Below, piece by piece: positions 14,865-24,215 of a stretch of DNA of 64,000 nucleotides (within the stretch, counting starts at the first letter, position 1; each line of letters begins with the position of its first letter). Made by a program: the position numbers and the translations under genes. Below the pieces are notes generated by a model that was given only the letters and a program-made list of their open reading frames with translations, made no database searches and was not told the DNA's origin. The stretch is from the NCBI GenBank assembly GCA_964251665.1, contig CAXUKO010000015.1:62001-126000 (forward strand), written 5' to 3'. The stretch is from JBBQLG01 sp964251665. GTDB taxonomy: Bacteria; Bacteroidota; Bacteroidia; Cytophagales; Spirosomataceae.

Positions 14865-15917
14865 TCAGGCCACAGCCTGCTGCGTGGCGGCACTGCGCCG
14901 AAACGTGCCCGGTGTTTCGCCCGTCCATTTTTTGAACGACCGGAAAAAGACGCTCGGTTCGGCGAAACCCAGCAGGTAGGCAATATCGGTCGTGCTGAGG
15001 TGGGGTTCCTTTAGATGCTGAACGGCCAGCAGTTTCCGAATATCATCGAGCAGTTGCTGGTACGTTGTGCCTTCCTCTTTCAGGTGCAGTTGCAGGGTGC
15101 GAACGCCCATTGACAGCCGGTCGGCTACTGTAGCCAGGGTTGGCTCTTCGCCCTTGAGCAGGGCCACAATTTCGCGCTGAACCCGGGTGGTCAGGCTGGG
15201 CGCACGCAGGTTGGTTAGCAGGGTATCGGCATGTTGGGTGAAGAGCGTAAACAGATTCGGGTTGGCATTCAGGATGGGCATGTCCAGCAGGCTGGCATCG
15301 AGAACGATGACTGTTTCCGACGCGTCGAACACTAAATGAGCGGGGGCGAACACGCGTTCGTGTTCCCGGCTGTCGAGTGGCCGGGAATACGCAAACCGGA
15401 TTTCGCGGGCAGTCGTGGCCTGCCCGGTCAGCGCCCGGATGGCTGATAAATACATCGACACCTCCGAGTTGAGCACGTAGTCGGGGTAGATAATGTCGGG
15501 ACTGGTCAGGACCAGCACCAGTTCATACACTGCGCCGAACCGGTCCGACTGAGTCAGCCGACCGGTGGTGCTGACACCTTCGCAGACAATATCCTGGTAC
15601 TGACAAAGTTTCTCGAACGCGCGGCCCAGCGTGGGGCAGTGCATCATCACGTAGGCCAGTGTACCAATGGATACCGGGTTGATAAGCTCCCCGAGTTTAA
15701 GCGCAAGGTACGGGTCATGGGTGGCCGCCACCACTTCGCGCCAGAGGTGCTGCACCTGCCGGATAGTCACCCGGCCATCGGGGTTGGTCAGCGTGGCTGG
15801 GTCGATATTTACGGCCTGCAGCAGGGCATCGGGATCGGCTCCCCGTTGCCGGGCAGCAAACAGAATCAGGTTGACGGACGCGACGGATAGCGTATGGGCA
15901 GGGACGGACGTGAGCAT
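14865..15917 (-). CDS. AraC family regulator with arabinose-binding-like domain
   Basis: The protein has 350 residues. The first 200 residues match the OruR/ArgR-like sensing domain (PF12625 type; LWREVVAATHDPYLALKLGE). The last 100 residues form the double helix-turn-helix: RLSMGVRTLQLHLKEEGTTYQQ and STTDIAYLLGFAEPSVFFRSFKKWTGETPG. It probably controls a nearby gene in response to a small molecule, with the convergent SDR gene a candidate. Confidence 0.9.
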   Translation of the reverse strand: MLTSVPAHTLSVASVNLILFAARQRGADPDALLQAVNIDPATLTNPDGRVTIRQVQHLWREVVAATHDPYLALKLGELINPVSIGTLAYVMMHCPTLGRAFEKLCQYQDIVCEGVSTTGRLTQSDRFGAVYELVLVLTSPDIIYPDYVLNSEVSMYLSAIRALTGQATTAREIRFAYSRPLDSREHERVFAPAHLVFDASETVIVLDASLLDMPILNANPNLFTLFTQHADTLLTNLRAPSLTTRVQREIVALLKGEEPTLATVADRLSMGVRTLQLHLKEEGTTYQQLLDDIRKLLAVQHLKEPHLSTTDIAYLLGFAEPSVFFRSFKKWTGETPGTFRRSAATQQAVA

Positions 15918-16068
15918 AAAACTAAGGTACTACAAAATGGCGTCTGATCGCAATACGGACCACCGCAGTACCAACCGTCTGCCGGGGCATGTTTCCGCAG
16001 CGGGTAGCGACTGCGACTAACCGGTTAGCAAAAACCATACTGTTAGCCACCCTTTCATCGCTGTCGCC

Positions 16069-16275
16069 ATGCAACGTGTATCGAATGTCCTTTTTACCGT
16101 CGCTCTGACGGTTTGTGTCCTGCTCGTTAGTGCGACCCTCGTCGTAGTCGCCTGGCTGATGACATCTGTTTTGATTTACGGCCCGGTGCGCCCCACGTTC
16201 CCCAAATGGCTTTTTATGAGCGTGCTGGTAATCAGCATCGGTTCGGTAGCTGCCCACATATCCGACCAGCTATAG
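16069..16275 (+). CDS. Small hypothetical membrane protein
   Basis: The 68-residue protein has one long hydrophobic segment (VLFTVALTVCVLLVSATLVVVAW) and a shorter one near the C-terminus (FMSVLVISIGSVAAH). No family is recognised. It stands alone between two larger genes; the reading frame is well formed, but no expression signal is clear. Confidence 0.5.
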   Translation: MQRVSNVLFTVALTVCVLLVSATLVVVAWLMTSVLIYGPVRPTFPKWLFMSVLVISIGSVAAHISDQL

Positions 16276-16438
16276 CTGATGTGGACCGGCGTCTTTGTTA
16301 TGGTCATTGTGAACAGATTGCCAGTTAATTGGGCGTCGGTCGCGGGGGTACCGGGACGAAAGAGTCAACGGGTGCGTGTGGAGTTGGGGGGCATCCAAGA
16401 GCCAGAAATTGAGTGACTTGCTTTAAATAACGAAGCTC

Positions 16439-17083
16439 ATGATACCGACTGCTCCCCGCAAGCGAACGCCCACTACCGCCCTTACGCCCGAACAACGCCG
16501 GGAGCGGACGCAACTGCTTGATACACTGACGTATGAAATGGACGAAGGGCAGCCTATTTACTACGCTGGTTATCAGGATGTTTTAAGTGGTAAAAAGCAA
16601 GTAGAAGAAATTACGGGATCGAGTGGGTTACAGAGTCATTTAATAGAAATCATTCAAGGCTTTCTGTTTACACACCCGCTTCGCAAGCGATTTCGGTACT
16701 TATCAAATGAGATAGGCGTTCAGATAAACAAGAAAAAATGGCGGGCTTGTGATATCGCTATATATGAAAGAGACCGGCTCAAGGACTATATTTTCAATGA
16801 GAAATACATGGCTATCCCGCCCGACTATGTCATTGAAATTGATACCAAGGCGGATTTGAGTAAGTACCAGTATCAGCATGACTACTTCATCGAAAAGACC
16901 CGGCAACTGCACGACTTTGGCGTAAAGAAAGTGATATGGGTTTTTACCAAAAACATTCCTGTCATTTGGGAATCCGACTCTGCCGATGCTAGCATCATCC
17001 GTACCGGCTGGGATCATGACGTCACCATTATGGAGGGAATGACCTTTAATCTGGAACAGTTGGTACAGGCCGAACAGGCGTGA
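16439..17083 (+). CDS. Uma2 family protein (DUF820, nuclease fold)
   Basis: The protein has 214 residues and the layout of the Uma2/DUF820 family. The likely catalytic core of the PD-(D/E)xK fold is spread over KWRACDIAIYERD (Asp), PDYVIEIDTKADLSKYQ (Glu and Lys) and a following helix. Members are plentiful in Cyanobacteria and Cytophagales, have a restriction-endonuclease-like fold, and lack a proven function. The gene is alone. Confidence 0.8.
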   Translation: MIPTAPRKRTPTTALTPEQRRERTQLLDTLTYEMDEGQPIYYAGYQDVLSGKKQVEEITGSSGLQSHLIEIIQGFLFTHPLRKRFRYLSNEIGVQINKKKWRACDIAIYERDRLKDYIFNEKYMAIPPDYVIEIDTKADLSKYQYQHDYFIEKTRQLHDFGVKKVIWVFTKNIPVIWESDSADASIIRTGWDHDVTIMEGMTFNLEQLVQAEQA

Positions 17084-17109
17084 AGTGCCTGCGGAACTAC
17101 TACCGACTG

Positions 17110-17634
17110 TCAGACCAGGTACCGCTCCTCCAGAATAGCCAGGTGATGCAATTCGTGCCCGGCAACCAGCCAGAGAAACGCTCGTGCCGAAAAATTCAGG
17201 TTGTTGGCATTACCCATCCGGCGCAGACCGGTTTCGGGCAGGTGGCTGGCCATCAGTAGATTGGCGTCGCGCTGTAACCGGTATTCATCTACTAAACTGC
17301 TGAGGGAACGCTCCGAAAAATGGGCCGAGGCCACGTAGGCATCTTCATCAAAGCCCGGCAGTAACTGCTGCTCACCCCGGGCGATGCTCAGGGCGCGGTA
17401 AATCATAATCCGTTCCACGTCGATCATGTGACCCAGCACCTCCACAATGCTCCATTTACCCGGCGCGTAGCGATACGCGTGTTTCTGTTCCGGAATGGCC
17501 CGGAACGTGTTGACAACCAAGTCCTGCTGTTCGCGGAGAGCAGTAAGTACGTCGTTATGCGTTACCAGACTGATGTAGTTTGCGGGCCGCGAATTGGGCG
17601 GAAACTCGGCGTCGGCAGGGCGGGGGATGGGCAT
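17110..17634 (-). CDS. DinB family protein
   Basis: The protein has 174 residues. It is a four-helix bundle with the metal-binding histidines of DinB proteins: KWSIVEVLGHMIDVER (His) and WLVAGHELHHLAILEE (three His near the end). Such proteins include thiol-dependent transferases such as bacillithiol transferases. Its target is unknown. It is preceded in transcription by nothing within 70 bases of the M42 gene, whose terminator lies just upstream. Confidence 0.88.
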   Translation of the reverse strand: MPIPRPADAEFPPNSRPANYISLVTHNDVLTALREQQDLVVNTFRAIPEQKHAYRYAPGKWSIVEVLGHMIDVERIMIYRALSIARGEQQLLPGFDEDAYVASAHFSERSLSSLVDEYRLQRDANLLMASHLPETGLRRMGNANNLNFSARAFLWLVAGHELHHLAILEERYLV

Positions 17635-17656
17635 AGTTAATGAACAGGTAAATAAG

Positions 17657-17693
17657 AAGCCGCTGCTCTATCATCGGGATATGGCAGCGGCTT
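17657..17693 (-). terminator. Hairpin after the M42 peptidase gene
   Basis: AAGCCGCTGC (17657-17666) and GCAGCGGCTT (17684-17693) form a 10-bp stem with a 17-base loop. On the minus strand the stem is followed by CTTATTTA, a weak T-tract. It fits the end of the M42 gene, whose stop is at 17710. Confidence 0.6.
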
Positions 17694-17709
17694 TCTGTTG
17701 AATGTATGT

Positions 17710-18780
17710 TTACTTGATATATCGAAAGTCTTCGTCACCTTTCAGCGACAGCAATACCTCGTACATGAGGGTAATCACGGCCTGAACGTCGTCTTTATGG
17801 ACGGTTTCGACGGTGGTGTGCATATACTTCAGCGGCAGCGAAATCAGGGCCGACGCAATGCCTTCGGTGGCGTAAGCGAATGCATCGGTATCGGTACCGG
17901 TTGAGCGGCTCACTGCCTGACGCTGGAACGGAATCTCCTTCGTCTGTGCCACGCCAATCATCATGTCGAGCACGTTGTTCTGTACCGCCGGGCCATAGCA
18001 CAGTACCGGGCCACCGCCACATTTGAGATCGCCCTGTTCTTTTTTGTCGTACTTCGGTGATTGGGTATCGTGCGTGACATCAGTACAGATGGCGAGGTTC
18101 GGTTTAAGCCGCCGGGCGATCATCTCGGCCCCGCGCAGGCCGATTTCCTCCTGAACGGCGTTGACGATGTAGAGGGTGAAGGGCAGTGTGACGTTGTTTT
18201 CTTTCAGCAACCGCGCTACTTCGGCAATCATGAATCCACCCATGCGGTTGTCCAGCGCCCGGCCGACGTAAAAACGGTCGTTCATCTCCATCAGCCCATC
18301 CACAAACGTGCAGACGGTGCCCACGTGAATGCCCATCTCCTCGACTTCGGCTTTCGTAGCGGCACCAACGTCGATAAACAGATCGGTTACTTTGGGGGCC
18401 GCGTCCTTGGCAAGGTCCCGAACGTGAATGGCCGGCCAGCCGAATACACCCGTAACCGGTCCCTTCTTCGTGTGGAGTGTCACACGCATGGAGGGGGCAA
18501 TCAGGGCGTCGGAGCCACCGTTACGCCTAACGTAGATGTAGCCGTTGTCGTCGATGTAATTGACGAACCACGAAATCTCATCGGAGTGCGCTTCAATGAC
18601 AACACTGTAGGGTTGGCCCGCATTTACAACGCCCACAGCGGTACCGTAGGTGTCTACAATATGTTCGTCGATGTAAGGCTTCAGATAATCGAGCCAGATT
18701 TGCTGCCCGGACGACTCAAAGCCGGTGGGCGAGGCATTATTGAGGTACTGGTAGAGAAACTGTTTACTGTGTTCGTTCAT
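17710..18780 (-). CDS. M42 family metallopeptidase (glutamyl-aminopeptidase type)
   Basis: The protein has 356 residues. Metal ligands of M42 peptidases are visible: EAHSDEISW (His, Asp), GRALDNRMGG (bridging Asp), VQEEIGLRGA (catalytic Glu and next Glu), CTDVTHD (Asp), and HTTVETVHKDD (His). These enzymes form large tetrahedral particles that cut amino acids from the N-terminus of peptides in the cytoplasm. The gene is alone with its own terminator. Confidence 0.92.
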   Translation of the reverse strand: MNEHSKQFLYQYLNNASPTGFESSGQQIWLDYLKPYIDEHIVDTYGTAVGVVNAGQPYSVVIEAHSDEISWFVNYIDDNGYIYVRRNGGSDALIAPSMRVTLHTKKGPVTGVFGWPAIHVRDLAKDAAPKVTDLFIDVGAATKAEVEEMGIHVGTVCTFVDGLMEMNDRFYVGRALDNRMGGFMIAEVARLLKENNVTLPFTLYIVNAVQEEIGLRGAEMIARRLKPNLAICTDVTHDTQSPKYDKKEQGDLKCGGGPVLCYGPAVQNNVLDMMIGVAQTKEIPFQRQAVSRSTGTDTDAFAYATEGIASALISLPLKYMHTTVETVHKDDVQAVITLMYEVLLSLKGDEDFRYIK

Positions 18781-18892
18781 GCTCAGGTCTGACGATGGAA
18801 AAAGAAATTAATCCGCGATAGCGTGTTTTCTTGTGTAGTTCAAATATACACGTTGGCTACCGTCCAAGCGTCACATCGGGCCGTCTTTCTCG

Positions 18893-19312
18893 TCATACGG
18901 CCTGCACCGGGCGCGGAATCCGCTCCAGACCGGTGGCAATCCGCTCCAGTTCGACCTGTTTCCAGTTGCGCCAGTCAACCGCCCGCAGCGACAGTTTATG
19001 CGTATTGAGTAAACTGGATTTCAACAGCTTAATCCGGTAGTCGCCGGGAAGCAGTTCGATCTGGCGGGCCATCGTTTTGATCTGAGCCGCCTTCTGAGTA
19101 GATATGTCGAACAGCGTGGCCAGCTCACAAATTTCGTTGGGCTGCCAGGCCGATGCATCGCGCCGACGCCGACGCAGTACTTCATAGCTCAGCCGCAGGG
19201 AGTCCTGAATACTCGCATCGCTCATCGCCGAATCGGCCAGCCTGCGCAATACCGCCGACCGGAGATTAAAGTAAGACTGGAGAAGTTCACGTAGTTGTTC
19301 GGTGGCATCCAT
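18893..19312 (-). CDS. Hypothetical protein, possibly nucleic-acid binding
   Basis: The protein has 139 residues from the Met at 19312; the longer frame adds eight residues without a plausible ribosome site. It is helical and basic in the middle (VLRRRRRDASAW) with a pattern like a helix-turn-helix (EICELATLFDISTQKAAQIKTMA). No family is recognised. The upstream 200 bases are very AT-rich, which suits a promoter. Confidence 0.6.
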   Translation of the reverse strand: MDATEQLRELLQSYFNLRSAVLRRLADSAMSDASIQDSLRLSYEVLRRRRRDASAWQPNEICELATLFDISTQKAAQIKTMARQIELLPGDYRIKLLKSSLLNTHKLSLRAVDWRNWKQVELERIATGLERIPRPVQAV

Positions 19313-19522
19313 AAACGTATCAAAAGGAAAAAACACAATATAATTCAGTATATCGCAAACAAAGTGCCAAGTTTCGTGAATGTATTCTATAATATAGTAA
19401 ACTAATAATATACAATTAAAAATAATAAGTTTATAGCGGAGATTCCCGGTAAATCAGCTGTTTGCCGGTAAACAGGCCTGCTTCAGCCGGTCACACGCCA
19501 AGTGGATGCAGCTTATAGCGCA
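19313..19522. other. AT-rich intergenic region
   Basis: No gene. 19340-19440 is unusually AT-rich (AATATAGTAAACTAATAATATAC-like) and holds the probable promoter for the gene at 18893. No strong palindrome apart from the terminator at 19523. Confidence 0.5.
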
Positions 19523-19548
19523 CAAAAAAGCCCCCGGTGAGCCGGGGG
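19523..19548 (-). terminator. Rho-independent terminator after the GLPGLI gene
   Basis: On the minus strand CCCCCGG-CTCA-CCGGGGG (19531-19548) is followed by CTTTTTTG. This is a classic strong terminator 27 bases after the stop at 19576. Confidence 0.85.
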
Positions 19549-19575
19549 TATTAATGGTATGTCTTCCGGGCGAGT

Positions 19576-20325
19576 TCAGTACCGAATGGCCCAGTAGGGG
19601 TTACGCTGCGCTTTCATCGATTGGGTGATGTGGTTGCGCAACAGGGTGTCATACTCGGCATCGGTGATCTTTTTCCCTTTCGTCTTCGGCAGGGTTAGTT
19701 CTTTAGTTACCGACTTGAACGTTACTTTGGTCGCTTCAATTACGGCTTCGCCATCGTTGATGCTTAACTCCAGAATGACGCCCGGCAAGCCAAAAAAACG
19801 CTCCGGTCCGGCCATACCCGGTATGTCCTGCGCGAACCAGGCCGTAATCTTCTGCCCTTTTACCGGGTCAGTGGTTTCGGCTTTCATGCACACATAGCCC
19901 GCCACTTCCTTAATCTGATTTAGCACCTTCCAGGTAGGGGTGTGGAGCGAATCGTCTACAATGTAGGTCTTGCCGAGCGTTTCAATAATGTCCGTTTTTG
20001 TTTCGCGGTCAAAATTCCGGGAGATCACGTAATCACTCTTACGCCAGGCATAACCGGCATCCTCATCGGCCCCGTCGCGGTCGCTGTAGGTATACAGACT
20101 CTGCGACGGACTGAAGTACAACGTCATCTTGGTTTTGTCTTCCTCAAAGTTTTTCCACGTATTCGCCACCCGGTCCTTTTCTTCCTGGCTCAGGAAGGTC
20201 ATGCGGCTGTAGATCTTGCTCCAGTACTGACGCCGTTCGTACGTTACGACGCCCTCGGTCTGCTGGGCTACGGCCACGCTCTGCATCAGTGACAGGGCGG
20301 TGAGAAAAAGAAAGAAAGTTTTCAT
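19576..20325 (-). CDS. GLPGLI family protein
   Basis: The protein has 249 residues from the Met at 20325, which begins a signal peptide (MKTFFLFLTALSLMQSVAVAQ). The family motif appears as FFGLPGVILELSI near residue 185, preceded by KITAWFAQDIPGMAGPE. GLPGLI proteins are exported proteins of Bacteroidota that are almost always next to an outer-membrane beta-barrel protein; here that is the next gene. They probably act together, but the substrate is unknown. Confidence 0.92.
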   Translation of the reverse strand: MKTFFLFLTALSLMQSVAVAQQTEGVVTYERRQYWSKIYSRMTFLSQEEKDRVANTWKNFEEDKTKMTLYFSPSQSLYTYSDRDGADEDAGYAWRKSDYVISRNFDRETKTDIIETLGKTYIVDDSLHTPTWKVLNQIKEVAGYVCMKAETTDPVKGQKITAWFAQDIPGMAGPERFFGLPGVILELSINDGEAVIEATKVTFKSVTKELTLPKTKGKKITDAEYDTLLRNHITQSMKAQRNPYWAIRY

Positions 20326-20390
20326 GATTAACAAGTTTATCGTTTGTCGTTCCGGCAGCTACGAACCACAAACAGGTTCTAAAACAGATT

Positions 20391-23237
20391 CTAATAGCCC
20401 CGCTGCTTGCGGATGTTGGCGTTTACCCCACGCATGTTGTAGGTGAAGCCGAGCATAAAATACCGGGCCAGCGTACTGATGCGCTCCTCTGATACGTAAT
20501 TCTGACCGGCGTACTGCGACACGTTCACGTTTCGGTTGAGCAGGTCGTAGGCGGATAGCCGTACTTCGGCTTTTTTGTTCTTGCCCAGAATCTTGTACAC
20601 CGCAGCGTTCAGAATCGGAACGTTTTGCGAAAACCCCAGCCTGTCGTTTCGGTAATTGCGGTAGTTCAGGTTGGTGTTCAGGTACAGGTCGTGCGGCAGC
20701 TTAACGTTCAGGTCGGCGACGTAATTGTAGTTGAGGATCTGCTGGTTCTGCGACGAACTGATGGAGTAGCGCGTGTTGCTCACACCCAGATCGACATTGG
20801 TGTAAAACGTGAACCAGTCCTTCGGCGTCAGATCGAGCCGGGCGCGGAAGTTATAGGACTGACTGTTGGTAATATTCGTCTGCCCATTGATGGGTGTCAG
20901 GCTGCGATTGGCGTTGAGCGAGGGGCTGATGTTCAGGGTCGCCTTTGTTTTCACGATGGGAAACCCAAAATTGATGTAGGTACCGAAGGAATTGCCACCG
21001 GTCTGGTTTATTGGGCTGGTGCGCGTGACGAGTGTTTTCGGGTCGATCGTCTGGCTGTAGATGATGCCGTTGACGTTATACTGGTAATATAAGTTAAGAG
21101 ACAGGTTGACGAACGTTCCCGGATTGAATGTGTAAAAACCGCCGTTGACGCTGTGATTGAGTTGCGGCAGTAAATTAGGGTTCCCCTCGGTGATGAACAG
21201 CGGATTGCTCAGATCGACGACCGGCTGCAGGTCGCGGCTGGAGGGTAGCTGAACGCTCACATCGTAGCCGCCGTAGAGGTACCTGTTGTTTTTAAGGTCG
21301 ATGTTAAGCGATACATTAGGTACGAATAGATTATAGGTACGGTTGATCGTATTGAGCGTAATGGAGGCAGGTGAACTGGCATATTCGCCGTCTAATTTAA
21401 ATTGCTGGAAGGCTCCGCCCGCCGAAAGATTCACGCCCTTGAAGGAGTAGCGCAGACTGCTGCCCAGCCGGTTATAGAAGTAATTGTTTTTGTAATACCG
21501 GCTCAGCGAATCGTTGCGGGTTAACAGGTCGGACCGGAGATCGAACACATTGCGGTCTACTTTATCGGTGCGCAGGTTAAAATTGTAGAAGCTCTCCCAG
21601 AAAATCTTCTTCGTCAGCGGCTCCACGTAGAGCAGACTGGCTTTGTACTGATTCCGGCGGGTAGCGGTGTTGTTGTTCTGCCGAATCAGCCGCAACTGCT
21701 CGTTCAGCGTGGTGGCTTCAAAAAACGTACTGCGCGAGTTCAGATCCTGCAACCCGTCGGCGTTGTTGATCTGGTTGGTGGCACTAAAGGCGAACGAGCG
21801 GCCCTTCTTTTTGAATTTCAGCCGGTAGAGCAGCGTGTTGGCCATCCCGAAATTGTCGGTGTTGGTGCCGTTGTTTGCCGACGTGCTGGTAGTTGGCGTC
21901 AACTGCCCCGCATTAATCAGCTGTTGGAGACTGGTGGAGCCGAGGTTGTTGTTGTTGATGCGGGTATTGTTGAGAAAAATGAGGCTACTGAGCGAATCCA
22001 GCGTTTTTTCAGCCCGCACCGTTACGCGGTGACTACTGCCGAAGGTGAGCTGATTGCTGGTTTCGTTGTTGGTAAATGACGTGCCTTCCAGGAAATTAGT
22101 GCGCTTCCGCCGAATATCCAGCGTTTGCCGGCTCTGGTTGTAGTAATAACTCGAACTGAACTTGGTCTTCTTGGTGTCGTAATTATAGTTGACACCGGCC
22201 GCGCCATTCTGCGAAAAGCCCTGTCCCCGGTTGCCGCCAATGGGTATGCCCAGCGACTCATCTTCTCCCCCGAAGTAAATCGACCGTCCGCTGCCGCCAA
22301 AGCCAAAGTCAGCGTCGTCGTTCCAGTTGAAGGAGTTGCTGCCCCGGAAATCCTGGTAATCGTCGAACGACAGGCCCGCCTGATTGGTATTGTTGGCCAG
22401 TCCAATGACCGAGAACTGCTGCTTGGCGTTGAATTTATTGTAGTTGCCTTTGATTTCGCCCCGGGCATCGGCGTTGGTCGCGGGTCCACCACTGGCCGTG
22501 ACTTTGCCAAAGCCGCCTTTCTTGAATTCTTCTTTCAGTTCCAGATTCAGCGTTTTCTCCTTCTTGCCATCATTGATACCGGTGATTTTCGACTGTTCGG
22601 ATCTGTCGTTGAACACCTGCACCTTGGAGATGGCTTCGGCCGACAGGTTTTTGGTTGCCAGTTTGGGGTCGGCCCCGAAAAAGGATTTACCATCGACCGT
22701 AACGCGCTTCACGTCCTGCCCCTGCGCCTTGATGTTGCCGTCGGGATCGACCAGCACACCGGGTAGTTTTCGCAGTAAGTCTTCAACCGTGGAACCGGGC
22801 GGGACCTTGAATGAACTGGTGTTATACTCGATGGTGTCGCCCTTGATAACCATGGGAGCCTTGGCCGTTCGCACCACCACCTCGAATAATTCTTTGGTGA
22901 TGGGTTTCAGTTTAATCTGACCCGCATCCAGTACGACCCCCTCGCCCGGCGTAATTACCTGCTGATAGGGGAAATAGCCGACGTAAACGACCTTGAGCAG
23001 GTACGGGCCCCGTTTGGCATTCTTGATCTCAAATACACCTTTTTCGCCCGACCGACCGTAGCTCACCAGCGCTGAGTCGGTCGGTGTCAGCAGCATAATG
23101 GTTGCGCCGGGCAGCACCGCGTTGGCCGTATCGACGATGGTACCCCGGATGGCAATGCGACCCGGTGTCTGGGCGGGCGCTACGGTAAACCGAAGCAAAC
23201 AGACTAAGCTAATCAGGGCAAGGAGACGATGGGGCAT
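20391..23237 (-). CDS. TonB-dependent-receptor-like outer-membrane beta-barrel protein
   Basis: The protein has 948 residues. A signal peptide is followed by a carboxypeptidase-regulatory-like domain (RIAIRGTIVDTANAVLPGAT, residues 27-110), then a plug-like domain (STVEDLLRKLPGVLVDPDGN, about 150-170) and a long beta-barrel (OMP_b-brl_3) to a C-terminal aromatic ending in the last barrel strand (YFMLGFTYNMRGV). It sits in the outer membrane. Its partner gene encodes a GLPGLI protein 65 bases downstream. Its cargo is unknown; no Sus-type enzyme genes are nearby. Confidence 0.93.
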   Translation of the reverse strand: MPHRLLALISLVCLLRFTVAPAQTPGRIAIRGTIVDTANAVLPGATIMLLTPTDSALVSYGRSGEKGVFEIKNAKRGPYLLKVVYVGYFPYQQVITPGEGVVLDAGQIKLKPITKELFEVVVRTAKAPMVIKGDTIEYNTSSFKVPPGSTVEDLLRKLPGVLVDPDGNIKAQGQDVKRVTVDGKSFFGADPKLATKNLSAEAISKVQVFNDRSEQSKITGINDGKKEKTLNLELKEEFKKGGFGKVTASGGPATNADARGEIKGNYNKFNAKQQFSVIGLANNTNQAGLSFDDYQDFRGSNSFNWNDDADFGFGGSGRSIYFGGEDESLGIPIGGNRGQGFSQNGAAGVNYNYDTKKTKFSSSYYYNQSRQTLDIRRKRTNFLEGTSFTNNETSNQLTFGSSHRVTVRAEKTLDSLSSLIFLNNTRINNNNLGSTSLQQLINAGQLTPTTSTSANNGTNTDNFGMANTLLYRLKFKKKGRSFAFSATNQINNADGLQDLNSRSTFFEATTLNEQLRLIRQNNNTATRRNQYKASLLYVEPLTKKIFWESFYNFNLRTDKVDRNVFDLRSDLLTRNDSLSRYYKNNYFYNRLGSSLRYSFKGVNLSAGGAFQQFKLDGEYASSPASITLNTINRTYNLFVPNVSLNIDLKNNRYLYGGYDVSVQLPSSRDLQPVVDLSNPLFITEGNPNLLPQLNHSVNGGFYTFNPGTFVNLSLNLYYQYNVNGIIYSQTIDPKTLVTRTSPINQTGGNSFGTYINFGFPIVKTKATLNISPSLNANRSLTPINGQTNITNSQSYNFRARLDLTPKDWFTFYTNVDLGVSNTRYSISSSQNQQILNYNYVADLNVKLPHDLYLNTNLNYRNYRNDRLGFSQNVPILNAAVYKILGKNKKAEVRLSAYDLLNRNVNVSQYAGQNYVSEERISTLARYFMLGFTYNMRGVNANIRKQRGY

Positions 23238-23471
23238 GGAGTGTTGAGTGGAAAGGGAGGAACAGGAAGCGGAATATACCTACGAAGAGTGCAAAGTCAC
23301 GAAAAGGGTTGGAACGTAAATTACCTTTTACTAAATAAACCCATTGGCGCAATAAGACAGGGGCAGCGTAGTTCTACGGGAACGGATAGGTAATCCTCCG
23401 TAAAAGCGAATCAACCGCTTGATAATCAGGCATCATGTAACTACATTTCTCTACGCTAAACCCATACTGTT

Positions 23472-24212
23472 ATGAATCCGCCCCCTTCCTCAACCGCAGC
23501 CGACTTGTCGGAACGGCCAGTCTTTCATGAATTAACTATGGCGGGTAAAATTACCAAAACCGCTATCGGTCTGGTGTTATTTGCAGGCTGGCTGTTGCTG
23601 TTTATTTTCGGCATGAGCCTGAATTCCAGCGATTACCGCGCCTGTATTTTTCTGAACGATTCCATCAATGCCAAGTACCTGTTGTTGTATGCGGCTTCCT
23701 TCACGCCGATCAATGCGGCTATACTGGCATCACTGGCGGGAATTATGGGCGGTGTTGCCAGCAATCTGGCCGCCGATAACCAGTTGCACCACTTGCGTCC
23801 AACCCTGCTCGACCCCGAATCGGAAGATTTTAAAAGCTATATGTACATGACTGAAAATCCGCTGGTGTCTATGCTGCGCGGCTTTATTACCTACCTGATC
23901 TTTATCGCCGGATCGTATCTAACCAATTTTACCACCGCCGTTGACCCAAAAGATACAGCCGCGTTTGTGGGCCTGACGGCTTCATCGTACTTCAAATTTG
24001 CGGTGTCGGTATCGCTCCTGGCGTATCTGGCGGGCTACGACCCATCCCGCATGAAGAGCCTGATCAATTCCGTTGGTTTTACCCGCAAAGAACCACCCGC
24101 TCCAACGCAGGCAACCGTAGTTACGCATCAGACGACCGAAAGCGTTCAGGTTGCCACAACCGGCACGCAGCCCGCACCAGCCGTAAACGGGCAGTCCACC
24201 AAGCCAGCCTGA
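23472..24212 (+). CDS. Hypothetical membrane protein with four helices
   Basis: The protein has 246 residues. Four hydrophobic segments are visible at about residues 30-50, 66-100, 137-157 and 175-195 (GLVLFAGWLLLFIFGMSL is the first). The C-terminal 40 residues are Pro/Thr/Gln-rich and probably cytoplasmic or unstructured. No family is recognised. It ends three bases before the M56 gene on the other strand. Confidence 0.65.
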   Translation: MNPPPSSTAADLSERPVFHELTMAGKITKTAIGLVLFAGWLLLFIFGMSLNSSDYRACIFLNDSINAKYLLLYAASFTPINAAILASLAGIMGGVASNLAADNQLHHLRPTLLDPESEDFKSYMYMTENPLVSMLRGFITYLIFIAGSYLTNFTTAVDPKDTAAFVGLTASSYFKFAVSVSLLAYLAGYDPSRMKSLINSVGFTRKEPPAPTQATVVTHQTTESVQVATTGTQPAPAVNGQSTKPA

Positions 24213-24215
24213 CGG

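Noticed and set aside
19340..19440. AT-rich region as an origin of replication
   Set aside because: No DnaA-box cluster and no dnaA or dnaN nearby; it is more simply a promoter region.
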